Shown here: one piece after another, positions 9,558 through 16,135 of the stretch
How positions within the stretch are numbered: position 1 is the stretch's first letter
Layout: each line of letters begins with the position of its first letter
Assembly: GCA_903821635.1 (NCBI GenBank)
Contig: CAIJLV010000041.1
Coordinates: 1-35,417, forward strand
Direction: 5' to 3'
Length of the DNA stretch: 35,417 nucleotides
Source of the DNA: an uncultured Verrucomicrobiota bacterium
Lineage (GTDB): Bacteria > Verrucomicrobiota > Verrucomicrobiia > Limisphaerales > UBA9464
Notes under the pieces: model-generated
Databases searched by the model: none
Seen by the model: the letters and a program-made list of their open reading frames with translations, nothing else
Told to the model about the DNA's origin: nothing
Position numbers and translations under genes: made by a program

Positions 9558-10166
9558 TCACTTCGCAGCGGGTTTTGCTGGGCGTTCCTCGCGGGGTAGC
9601 CCAGCCGGGGGGCGTTCACCCCGCACCGTCGGTTGACTCGCCAAGAGCCGGGTCAGCTCTTCCTTGGTGGCCGCGCCATCCTTATCGGTATCGGCGCGCA
9701 CCAGCACATTCCGCATCCGCTCGGGCAACTCCTCGGCGGTCAGTTTTCCGTCGGCGTTTTTGTCGAAGGCCAACAGGCGGTTCAGCGCGTCGGCGTCACT
9801 CTCCGCCCGCGGGACGTTCCGTTCGCGGTCCGGCAAGGCGGGCCGGAGTTCATCCGCGCCCACTTTGCCGTCGCCATTCCGGTCCAGCGTCTTCAAGGCG
9901 ACCGAGGCTTGGGCTATTTCCGCCGCCGACAACTCGCCGTTTTTGTCGGTATCGAGAGCTTGCAGGAGGGGATTGGCGCGGAAGAGCTGGCCACCGGGAG
10001 CACCCGCGCCGCCAAGTCCACCGGGACCAACTTCAGAACGCACGGGCCGGGCCGGGCGCGCCGGGGCGGCGGGGGCGGCGGGCGGCGCGGGAATCTCTTG
10101 GGCTTGGGGCGTTCCAACCGCGAAGCCGAGGGTGGCGAGGAGCAGGGAGGGCATTAGCCGATTCAT
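9558..10166 (-). CDS. Secreted calmodulin-like protein with four EF-hand loops
   Basis: A 202-residue exported protein. Signal peptide MNRLMPSLLLATLGFAVGTP with cleavage near AQA, then an Ala/Pro/Arg/Gly-rich linker (about 25-60). Four canonical 12-residue loops follow: DTDKNGELSAAE (72-83), DRNGDGKVGADE (95-106), DKNADGKLTAEE (135-146) and DTDKDGAATKEE (159-170). Each has acidic or Asn residues at positions 1, 3 and 5 and Glu at 12, so Ca2+ binding is likely. It is the first gene of the minus-strand CotH/kinase cluster and divergent from the response regulator, with a 232-bp shared control region. It may be a periplasmic Ca2+ buffer or sensor; the partner is not visible. Confidence 0.9.
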   Translation of the reverse strand: MNRLMPSLLLATLGFAVGTPQAQEIPAPPAAPAAPARPARPVRSEVGPGGLGGAGAPGGQLFRANPLLQALDTDKNGELSAAEIAQASVALKTLDRNGDGKVGADELRPALPDRERNVPRAESDADALNRLLAFDKNADGKLTAEELPERMRNVLVRADTDKDGAATKEELTRLLASQPTVRGERPPAGLPREERPAKPAAK

Positions 10167-10398
10167 GGCGAGTCTGAGGACAGCAGTTTATTCGAGGATA
10201 GACCGGCGTTCGGACCGGGGCGCCGCGCCCCTCGCCCCACTACGCAGGTTGGTCGAGGTCAGCGCGGGCGGTTAGACTCATTCAGAGCGGTAAAAGGAGC
10301 AACTGCCGGCCACTGCGGCCCGCCATTTTGTTAAGCCGGGGTAAAAGGTGCGGCCTCCGGGGTTGCCGGCCCGTAGCCTTGTAGCCACAACATCGGCC
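10167..10398. promoter_or_regulatory. Divergent control region between EF-hand gene and response regulator
   Basis: A 232-bp region with no independent gene. It holds a 9-bp direct repeat, GGTAAAAGG, at 10289-10297 and 10340-10348, 51 bp apart (about five helical turns). The extended copies GGTAAAAGGAGC and GGTAAAAGGTGC match at 11 of 12 positions. The second copy overlaps the site at 10327-10345. No confident -35/-10 pair was identified. Confidence 0.45.
10327..10345 (+). promoter_or_regulatory. Candidate response-regulator site, copy 2
   Basis: TTTGTTAAGC-CGG-GGTAAA, 54 bp upstream of the response-regulator ATG and nearly identical to the site at 9471-9489. Its position suits autoregulation of the two-component operon. 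It reads as two half sites, GTTAA and GTAAA, with a 6-bp spacer. Confidence 0.4.
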
Positions 10399-11124
10399 AT
10401 GGCCAACGCCCCGGATAATTCTACCCAGCGCATCCTCGTCATCGACGATGACCGCAAGCTCTGTCGCCTCATCCGCGACTATCTGGAGCCGATGAATTAC
10501 GCCGTCGAATTCGTCCATTCGGGCCCCGAGGGAGTCGACCGGGCCACCACCGAGCCGTGGAGCGCCGTGCTGCTCGACGTCATGCTGCCGGGTTTGGACG
10601 GCTTTGAGGTGTTGAAACGCATCCGCGCCAAGACCGACGTGCCGGTGCTCATGCTCACAGCCCGGGGCGACGAAGCCGACCGCATCGTGGGGTTGGAGAT
10701 CGGCGCGGATGATTACCTGCCGAAGACCTTTTCCACGCGGGAACTGCTCGCGCGGTTGCGCGCCGTAACCCGCCGCCAAAAGCGCGTGGTGAAACCCGGT
10801 GAGGAGGCACCCGAGGAGTTTGTCATCGGTCCACTCCGCGTCGTGCCGGACACCCGGACCGCAATCCTCGGAGACCAAGCGCTGGCGCTGACGCCGGTCG
10901 AGTTCGATCTGCTGGCTTCGCTGGCGCGCGCCAAAGGCCGGGTGCGTTCCCGCGAGGCGCTGCTCGAAGAATGCCGTGAGCGCGATTACGACGTGTTCGA
11001 CCGCTCGATCGACGTCCACATCTCGGCACTGCGGAAGAAGTTGGGGGATGATCCCAAGCACCCGCATTTCATCCGCACCTACCGCGGGGCCGGCTACATG
11101 CTTATCAATCCCGACACGTTATGA
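10399..11124 (+). CDS. OmpR/CpxR-type response regulator
   Basis: A 241-residue DNA-binding regulator. From MANAPDN the receiver domain has the acidic pocket D16-D17, phospho-acceptor Asp60 (AVLLDVMLPGLDG), Thr87 and Lys109. The C-terminal winged helix is of OmpR type (FDRSIDVHISALRKKLGDD, then RTYRGAGYML). The frame opens earlier at a GTG (10348), but that extension lies inside the putative operator and has no homology to receiver domains, so ATG 10399 is chosen. The stop overlaps the kinase start (ATGA), indicating translational coupling. Divergence from the EF-hand/CotH cluster and the shared motif copies suggest it regulates that cluster as well as itself. Confidence 0.93.
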   Translation: MANAPDNSTQRILVIDDDRKLCRLIRDYLEPMNYAVEFVHSGPEGVDRATTEPWSAVLLDVMLPGLDGFEVLKRIRAKTDVPVLMLTARGDEADRIVGLEIGADDYLPKTFSTRELLARLRAVTRRQKRVVKPGEEAPEEFVIGPLRVVPDTRTAILGDQALALTPVEFDLLASLARAKGRVRSREALLEECRERDYDVFDRSIDVHISALRKKLGDDPKHPHFIRTYRGAGYMLINPDTL

Positions 11125-12644
11125 CCCTGCGCCTGCCGCTCTTCGCCCGCTTCGTCGTCTGGCTACTCTTGAACTTGGGGCTGCTCGCAGCGGTCTTCGG
11201 GCTGCTGGTGCGCACGGAACTCAGCGTCGACTCCCTGCTCGGCAGCTTGGCGGGCGAACGCGTGCAGCAAGTGTCCGAGGTCATCTTTGGCGAACTCCGC
11301 TCCCGGCCCAAAGAGCAGTGGAACAGCACGCTGGCGCGGTTCAGTGACGCCTACCGGGTGAAGTTTGCACTGGTGGGCGACCAACACGAGATCATCGCGG
11401 GCGCGACCATGGAATTACCGGAGGAAGTCCGCCTACGCCTACGCAACCGGGGTGGTCCACGCCGGGAGGGTCCGCCGCCGCCTAATTCGCTTCGGCCCGA
11501 CGGAGTCCGCCCAGAAGGGATCCGGGGCGAGGAACGGCCGTTCGGTCCGCCGTCGGAGGGCGAAAGCAGCCGCCGCGGTCCGGGCCGTTTTGAAGGTCGG
11601 ACGGATTTCGGTCCACCCCGCGCCCTCTTCCATTCCTCAAAGCCGCCCGGCTATTGGGCCATCATCCGAGCGCCGTTGAATTCCCCGGAAGCCGGCCGTT
11701 TCACCGCCGGTCGGTTGGTGGTGATGTCCCCGACGTTGAGCGCGGGCGGTTTGTTCTTTGACTTCACTCCCTGGCTTTGGGCCGGCGGGGGTGTGCTGTT
11801 GTTTTCGGTGCTTTGGTGGGTGCCCTTCGTGGGCAGCATCACGCGCTCGATCCGCCTCGTAACCGTCGCGACCGAGCAGGTGGCGGAGGGTCGTTTCGAG
11901 GTCGCGGTGAATGAGCGGCGGGGCGATGAATTGGGCCGTTTGGGCGGGGCGGTTAAACGCATGGCGGGACGACTGGAAGGCTTTGTCACCGGCCAGAAGC
12001 GCTTCCTCGGCGACATCGCCCATGAGCTCTGCACGCCGCTCGCCCGCATGGAAATGGCCCTCGGCGTGCTCGAACAGCGGGCCGATGCCCGCCAACTCGA
12101 ATACGTGAACGACGTGCGGGACGAGGTCAGGCACATGTCCGGGCTGGTGAACGAACTGCTGTCATTTTCCAAGGCGAGCCTCAAAGCCCGGGAACTGCCC
12201 CTGACCGCAGTCTCTCTCCGCGCCCTCGCCGCGCAGGTCATTGCCCGGGAGGCCGCCGCCAGCGACGCCATTGAAGTCGAGGTGCCGGACGAACTTACGG
12301 CCAAGGCGGAGCCCGAATTGCTCGCCCGGGCGGTCGGCAATCTGGTTCGCAACGCCCTACGCTACGCCGGCCACGCCGGTCCAATCCGGCTGAGTGCGGC
12401 CGCCCGCGGCGCGGAAGTCATTCTGAGCGTGACCGACGAAGGCCCCGGGGTGCCGACTGAATCCCTGACCCGCCTGACTGAGCCCTTTTACCGACCGGAC
12501 GCCGCCCGCACGCGCGAACAGGGCGGCGTGGGGCTCGGCCTAGCGATCGTAAAAAGCTGTGTCGAGGCCTGCCGGGGACAACTCACGTTTCGGAACCGTT
12601 CGCCCCGGGGCTTTGAAGCCGAGATCCGGTTGGAACGCGCCTGA
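11121..12644 (+). CDS. Membrane sensor histidine kinase
   Basis: A 507-residue partner of the preceding regulator. TM1 is about 8-30, a periplasmic sensor about 31-210, TM2 about 211-240, then a HAMP linker. The phospho-acceptor His301 is in IAHELCTPLARM, and the catalytic domain has the N-box NLVRNALRYA, the G1 box DEGPGV and the G2 box GVGLGLAI. Two features are odd. The H-box has Cys where Arg or Lys is usual (HELCTPL). The sensor contains a Gly/Pro/Arg/Glu-rich low-complexity insert (about 108-168), similar in composition to inserts in the divergent CotH and Ser/Thr kinase proteins. The layout is CpxA/EnvZ-like. The signal is unknown. Confidence 0.93.
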   Translation: MTLRLPLFARFVVWLLLNLGLLAAVFGLLVRTELSVDSLLGSLAGERVQQVSEVIFGELRSRPKEQWNSTLARFSDAYRVKFALVGDQHEIIAGATMELPEEVRLRLRNRGGPRREGPPPPNSLRPDGVRPEGIRGEERPFGPPSEGESSRRGPGRFEGRTDFGPPRALFHSSKPPGYWAIIRAPLNSPEAGRFTAGRLVVMSPTLSAGGLFFDFTPWLWAGGGVLLFSVLWWVPFVGSITRSIRLVTVATEQVAEGRFEVAVNERRGDELGRLGGAVKRMAGRLEGFVTGQKRFLGDIAHELCTPLARMEMALGVLEQRADARQLEYVNDVRDEVRHMSGLVNELLSFSKASLKARELPLTAVSLRALAAQVIAREAAASDAIEVEVPDELTAKAEPELLARAVGNLVRNALRYAGHAGPIRLSAAARGAEVILSVTDEGPGVPTESLTRLTEPFYRPDAARTREQGGVGLGLAIVKSCVEACRGQLTFRNRSPRGFEAEIRLERA

Positions 12645-12652
12645 ACCAAACC

Positions 12653-12689
12653 CCGCCGCCGCGCAACCCGACTTCCCGTGGGGCGGCGG
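12653..12689 (+). terminator. Possible terminator hairpin after the histidine kinase gene
   Basis: CCGCCGCC (12653-12660) pairs with GGCGGCGG (12682-12689) across a 21-nt loop, followed by a short TTTT a few bases later. It sits just downstream of the kinase stop and ends 18 bp before the next start. The loop is long and the T-run short, so confidence is low. Confidence 0.25.
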
Positions 12690-12707
12690 TCCTGTTTTGC
12701 TCCGGCC

Positions 12708-13475
12708 ATGCGTTCCGCTTCGCTGGCCGAAATCGTCCGTCACTGTGAACAGCGCCTCAGTCCCGCCACTTTCACCGACTACGACGGGGCGGTGAACGGG
12801 TTGCAGTTTGAAAATCAGGGCTCCGTCACCCGAATCGCCGCGGCGGTGGACGGCACGCTGGCCGTGGTCCGCCAAGCCATCGCCGCCGGGGCCGACCTGC
12901 TGCTGGTGCATCACGGCTTATTTTGGGGCAAGACCAGCCCGTGGACCGGCCCCCGAGCCGAACTGTTGCGGCTGCTCGTGACCCACAACCTCGCGGTGTA
13001 TTCCCAACACTTGCCGCTGGATGGTCACCCCGAACTGGGCAACGCGGCGCAACTGGCCCAAGCGTTGGGCTTCAAACGGTTGAAGCCCTTCTTCGACCAC
13101 CACGGCGTCCCCCTGGGGGTGCAAACGGTGACCGCCAAGCCGTTGCCACGCGCAGAACTCGCCGCGCGCTTGGGCCAAGTGCTCGGCGCGCCCCCCAAGC
13201 TGTTGCCCGGCGGGGGCAGCGACTGCCGGCGCATCGGCATCTGCACGGGGGGCGCGGGCAGCGAATTGGCGAAAGCCCGCCGTGAAGGCGTGGACACGTT
13301 CATCACCGGCGAAGGGCCGCACTGGACCTACGCCCTAGCGGAGGAAGCGGCGCTTAACGTCTTCTATGGCGGCCATTATGCGACCGAGACGTGGGGGGTG
13401 AAGGCTTTGGCGGCCGAATTGAGCCTCACGTTTGGCGTGCCGTGGGGGTTTGTGGATCACCCCACCGGGCTGTGA
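12708..13475 (+). CDS. Nif3-like dinuclear metal centre protein
   Basis: A 255-residue member of the NIF3/YbgI family, which forms toroidal hexamers with a two-metal site; its biochemical role is still debated (GTP cyclohydrolase I type 2-like naming is historical). Visible family motifs are VNGLQFEN near the N-terminus, the metal ligands in LLLVHHGLFWG, the SQHLPLDGH segment, GGAGSELAKA and the C-terminal ITGEGPHW plus YGGHYATE. ATG 12708 gives MRSASLAEIVRHCEQ, the usual family N-terminus; an upstream start at 12678 would add 10 non-homologous residues. Confidence 0.92.
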   Translation: MRSASLAEIVRHCEQRLSPATFTDYDGAVNGLQFENQGSVTRIAAAVDGTLAVVRQAIAAGADLLLVHHGLFWGKTSPWTGPRAELLRLLVTHNLAVYSQHLPLDGHPELGNAAQLAQALGFKRLKPFFDHHGVPLGVQTVTAKPLPRAELAARLGQVLGAPPKLLPGGGSDCRRIGICTGGAGSELAKARREGVDTFITGEGPHWTYALAEEAALNVFYGGHYATETWGVKALAAELSLTFGVPWGFVDHPTGL

Positions 13476-13554
13476 AACGCACGTGCGGCCAAGCGCCCCC
13501 AGTTTGCGGTTCGCTAGTTACTGCTTCCGCCGGCTGCGCTAAGCTGTCTCGGAT

Positions 13555-14646
13555 ATGACGACGCTTGCGCTACACGAAGTTCACGGTTCGCTGGGGGCCC
13601 GGTTTGCCGAAGGCCCGGGCGGTGAACACGTCGCCGACTATGGTGACGCCTTGACCGAACACGCCCGGTTGCGCCAAGCCGTTGGGGTCGTGGACCTGAG
13701 CTTCCGCGGCCGATTGTGCCTGCTCGGCGCGGACCGGGTGCGCCTGCTGAATGGGCAGGTGACGAACGAGGTGAAGGCCCTGACGTTGGGGCGTGGTTGC
13801 CACGCGGCGTTTTGCTCGCCCAAGGGTCGAATGGTCGCCGACACCTATATTTACGCCCTCAGCCAAGAGCTGTTACTCGACTTCGAACCAGGCCTGACCC
13901 ACACCCTGATTCAACGACTGGAACATCACATCGTGGCGGAAGATGTGCAGGTCGTGGACGTGGCGCCGCACTATGGCTTACTGAGCCTCCAAGGCCCTCG
14001 GGCAGTTGAGGTGTTGGCCAAGTTGGCGATATTTCCTGCGTTGCCGGCCGAAGCCCTGGCCTTTGTCTCCGCGAGTGACCCCACCTTGGGCGACCTCTAC
14101 GCCATGAATCACCAGAGGGCGGGCTTCCCCGGGGTGGATCTGTTCGTGCCCACTGACTCGCTGGCCGCCGTGTTCGATAAATTGGTAACCGCCGCACGCG
14201 ATTCTGGCGGCGGGGCCATGGGTTTCACCGCGTTGGAGTGGGCTCGCTTTGAGGCTGGGATTCCTCGGTTTGGCGTGGAAATGGACGAATCCAACCTACC
14301 TCCGGAAGCCGGCTTGGAGCGCGACGCGATCAGCTACACCAAGGGCTGTTACACCGGGCAGGAGACGATTGCGCGGGTGCGGACCTACGGTTCGGTGACC
14401 AAGGCCTTGCGTGGCCTGCGCTTGCCGGAGGACCTCGCGGAACTGCCGAGCAAAGGCACCAAACTGCTCAAAGACGGCCGGGAAGTCGGTCAAGTGGTCA
14501 GCGCGCTCCGGTCTCCGGGCCTGAAGGCGAACCTCGCGCTGGGCTACGTGCGCAAGGAGTGCAATCAGCCGGGCACCGAATTGACTTGGGACGCCGCCGG
14601 CCAACCGACCCGCGCGACCGTGGTTCCCCTGCCCTTTACGAATTGA
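13555..14646 (+). CDS. ygfZ: YgfZ-like folate-binding protein (GcvT fold)
   Basis: A 363-residue protein of the YgfZ/IBA57 family, which uses tetrahydrofolate in maintenance of certain Fe-S enzymes and in tRNA modification. The diagnostic KGCYTGQETIARV motif, with the conserved Cys, lies at about residues 262-274. The N-terminal GcvT-like region has VDLSFRGRL and LNGQVTNEVKAL. Length is within the family range. Its 3' end overlaps the convergent acyltransferase by 11 bp, the only tail-to-tail overlap in the window. No upstream partner is obvious. Confidence 0.92.
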   Translation: MTTLALHEVHGSLGARFAEGPGGEHVADYGDALTEHARLRQAVGVVDLSFRGRLCLLGADRVRLLNGQVTNEVKALTLGRGCHAAFCSPKGRMVADTYIYALSQELLLDFEPGLTHTLIQRLEHHIVAEDVQVVDVAPHYGLLSLQGPRAVEVLAKLAIFPALPAEALAFVSASDPTLGDLYAMNHQRAGFPGVDLFVPTDSLAAVFDKLVTAARDSGGGAMGFTALEWARFEAGIPRFGVEMDESNLPPEAGLERDAISYTKGCYTGQETIARVRTYGSVTKALRGLRLPEDLAELPSKGTKLLKDGREVGQVVSALRSPGLKANLALGYVRKECNQPGTELTWDAAGQPTRATVVPLPFTN

Positions 14647-15787
14647 CCACCGCGTTGGGAGCAGGCGGTTGAAATCGCTGCTTCACCCAACTACGCACCC
14701 GCAGCGAGGGCACTTCGATCAGTTTGTAGGCTATGAATCCGCAAGCAATGGAGGCCACGACGTTCCACGGGAAAAAATCCAGCGGAGTTCCTGAAATGCT
14801 AAAGCAGAACACATTCTGCCAAAGGTAAACGCTAAAGGAAATCCGACCGAGCCAAGTGATCCCGCGCCATGCAAAGAGGTCGGCGAGACGCACCGGACGA
14901 TGTTGGTGGAGCAGAAAGGCAAGGCAACCGAAGGCCATCATAGCAACGAGGCTGAGCAACCCCCGAATGGAGATGGCAACCGCAGGCAATTCCCGCCAGG
15001 GCGCCACCCAAGCCCGCAGGTCCGGCGAAATAAGCCCTAAGAAGGCCGACGGGCTACGCGTGAACACCAAGATAAGCAAAGCAGTCCCTGCAATGGGGAC
15101 TAAACGCATGCCAGTGAGCCGCAAAATCCAATCCATGAGCCCCTTGCTCGCAGCGAGCGCCCACCACGCCCCAACCATGAGCGATCCAAAGATGTAGTCC
15201 GTCCGCAACGTTGAGGCGTCCTCCATGATCGCCAGTTCACGTCCAAGAATTCGCCATGCCGCCAGCGCCAGCATGATCACAGTCACCGGGACAAATCGTC
15301 GCCCCAACGGAAGGAGACACAGGAGCAGCGGCCACCAGAGGCAGAACTGGACTTGAGCGGCCAAACTGTAGAGATGCCCCGTTAACGCTGTGACCCCGCT
15401 CGGAGTGTCTCCTGTCCAAGGTGAAGCCCAGAGCACTCGAAGGGCAGCCCACCAATTGAAACCGGGCGTCTGCCATCCCCAGATTCCAAGGGAAATAGTT
15501 AAGTATCCCAGTGCCGGAAGATAAAATCGAACCGCCTGCTTCCCGAGGAAACGGCGGAGATCAATCGCACCCGCTTGGGCTTCCTCCCGCAAGAGGGACG
15601 AGGTGACTAGGTAGCCACTTAGCACCATGAACGCCGTAACGCCACCTCGCAGGAACGGATCCAGCAGCGTCATCCAAGTCGGGTAGCCATCACCCAACCT
15701 AGTATGATTCAGCATGACCACCGAAACCGCCAGCGCCCGGTAACCATCGAGCGCCGAGCTTTTCGATGGGTTGTTGCTATTTTCCAT
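14636..15787 (-). CDS. Acyltransferase 3 family membrane protein
   Basis: A 383-residue multi-pass protein that probably transfers acetyl or another acyl group to a surface polysaccharide or lipid. The N-terminal family motif SALDGYRALAVSVVMLNHTR supplies the conserved Arg and the catalytic-type His. GGVTAFMVLSGYLVTSSLLR and a later FSVYLWQNVFCF segment are also typical. About ten hydrophobic segments are visible. The gene is noticeably less GC-rich than its neighbours, with more A/T-ending codons, and it interrupts an otherwise same-strand run, suggesting acquisition by transfer. The acceptor substrate cannot be inferred. Confidence 0.9.
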   Translation of the reverse strand: MENSNNPSKSSALDGYRALAVSVVMLNHTRLGDGYPTWMTLLDPFLRGGVTAFMVLSGYLVTSSLLREEAQAGAIDLRRFLGKQAVRFYLPALGYLTISLGIWGWQTPGFNWWAALRVLWASPWTGDTPSGVTALTGHLYSLAAQVQFCLWWPLLLCLLPLGRRFVPVTVIMLALAAWRILGRELAIMEDASTLRTDYIFGSLMVGAWWALAASKGLMDWILRLTGMRLVPIAGTALLILVFTRSPSAFLGLISPDLRAWVAPWRELPAVAISIRGLLSLVAMMAFGCLAFLLHQHRPVRLADLFAWRGITWLGRISFSVYLWQNVFCFSISGTPLDFFPWNVVASIACGFIAYKLIEVPSLRVRSWVKQRFQPPAPNAVVNS

Positions 15788-16135
15788 GAGTCATTTCCGA
15801 CGGCCTAGGAGTTTGCACTGCGAGTTCAGCCCAGACCTAATCCCCGCCCCAAGAAACTAAGTCTCTGACCGTTGAGACGGGCTGAACGGTTTTCAACTCA
15901 AGGCAGCCAAATTTCGAAGCGGTTATGCTAATGACGCGGCAAACAATTGCGCAAGTAGCAGCCCTCTAAATTTACCCTAACTTGGTTATTTACACTCCTG
16001 AACTCAGTCAGACTCCCAGTATGAGCCGTTTGCCCCCTCGAACTGAGCGCACGGGGCTTCATTCGTCCCGCAAACAAGGGACTGCCCCGCCGAGCTAGGC
16101 ACCGCCATTGTTTCCGCGAAATTCGCCTTCCCACC
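15788..16135. other. AT-richer intergenic region with stem structure
   Basis: A 348-bp divergent spacer with no convincing gene on either strand. It holds the nested inverted repeat at 15824-15887 (listed separately), a GTCCC/GGGAC hairpin near 16067-16084, and relatively A/T-rich DNA around 15900-16000 that could include promoters. Base composition resembles the acyltransferase rather than the downstream gene. Confidence 0.4.
15824..15887. promoter_or_regulatory. Nested stem-loop in the acyltransferase leader
   Basis: A 9-bp perfect inverted repeat, GTTCAGCCC (15824-15832) and GGGCTGAAC (15879-15887). Inside it a second hairpin, GTCTC (15861-15865) and GAGAC (15874-15878), directly abuts the outer arm, so the two helices could stack coaxially. 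On the minus strand it would lie in the 5' leader of the acyltransferase mRNA, 37-100 nt before the start. Structure is seen; the role is unknown. Confidence 0.35.
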
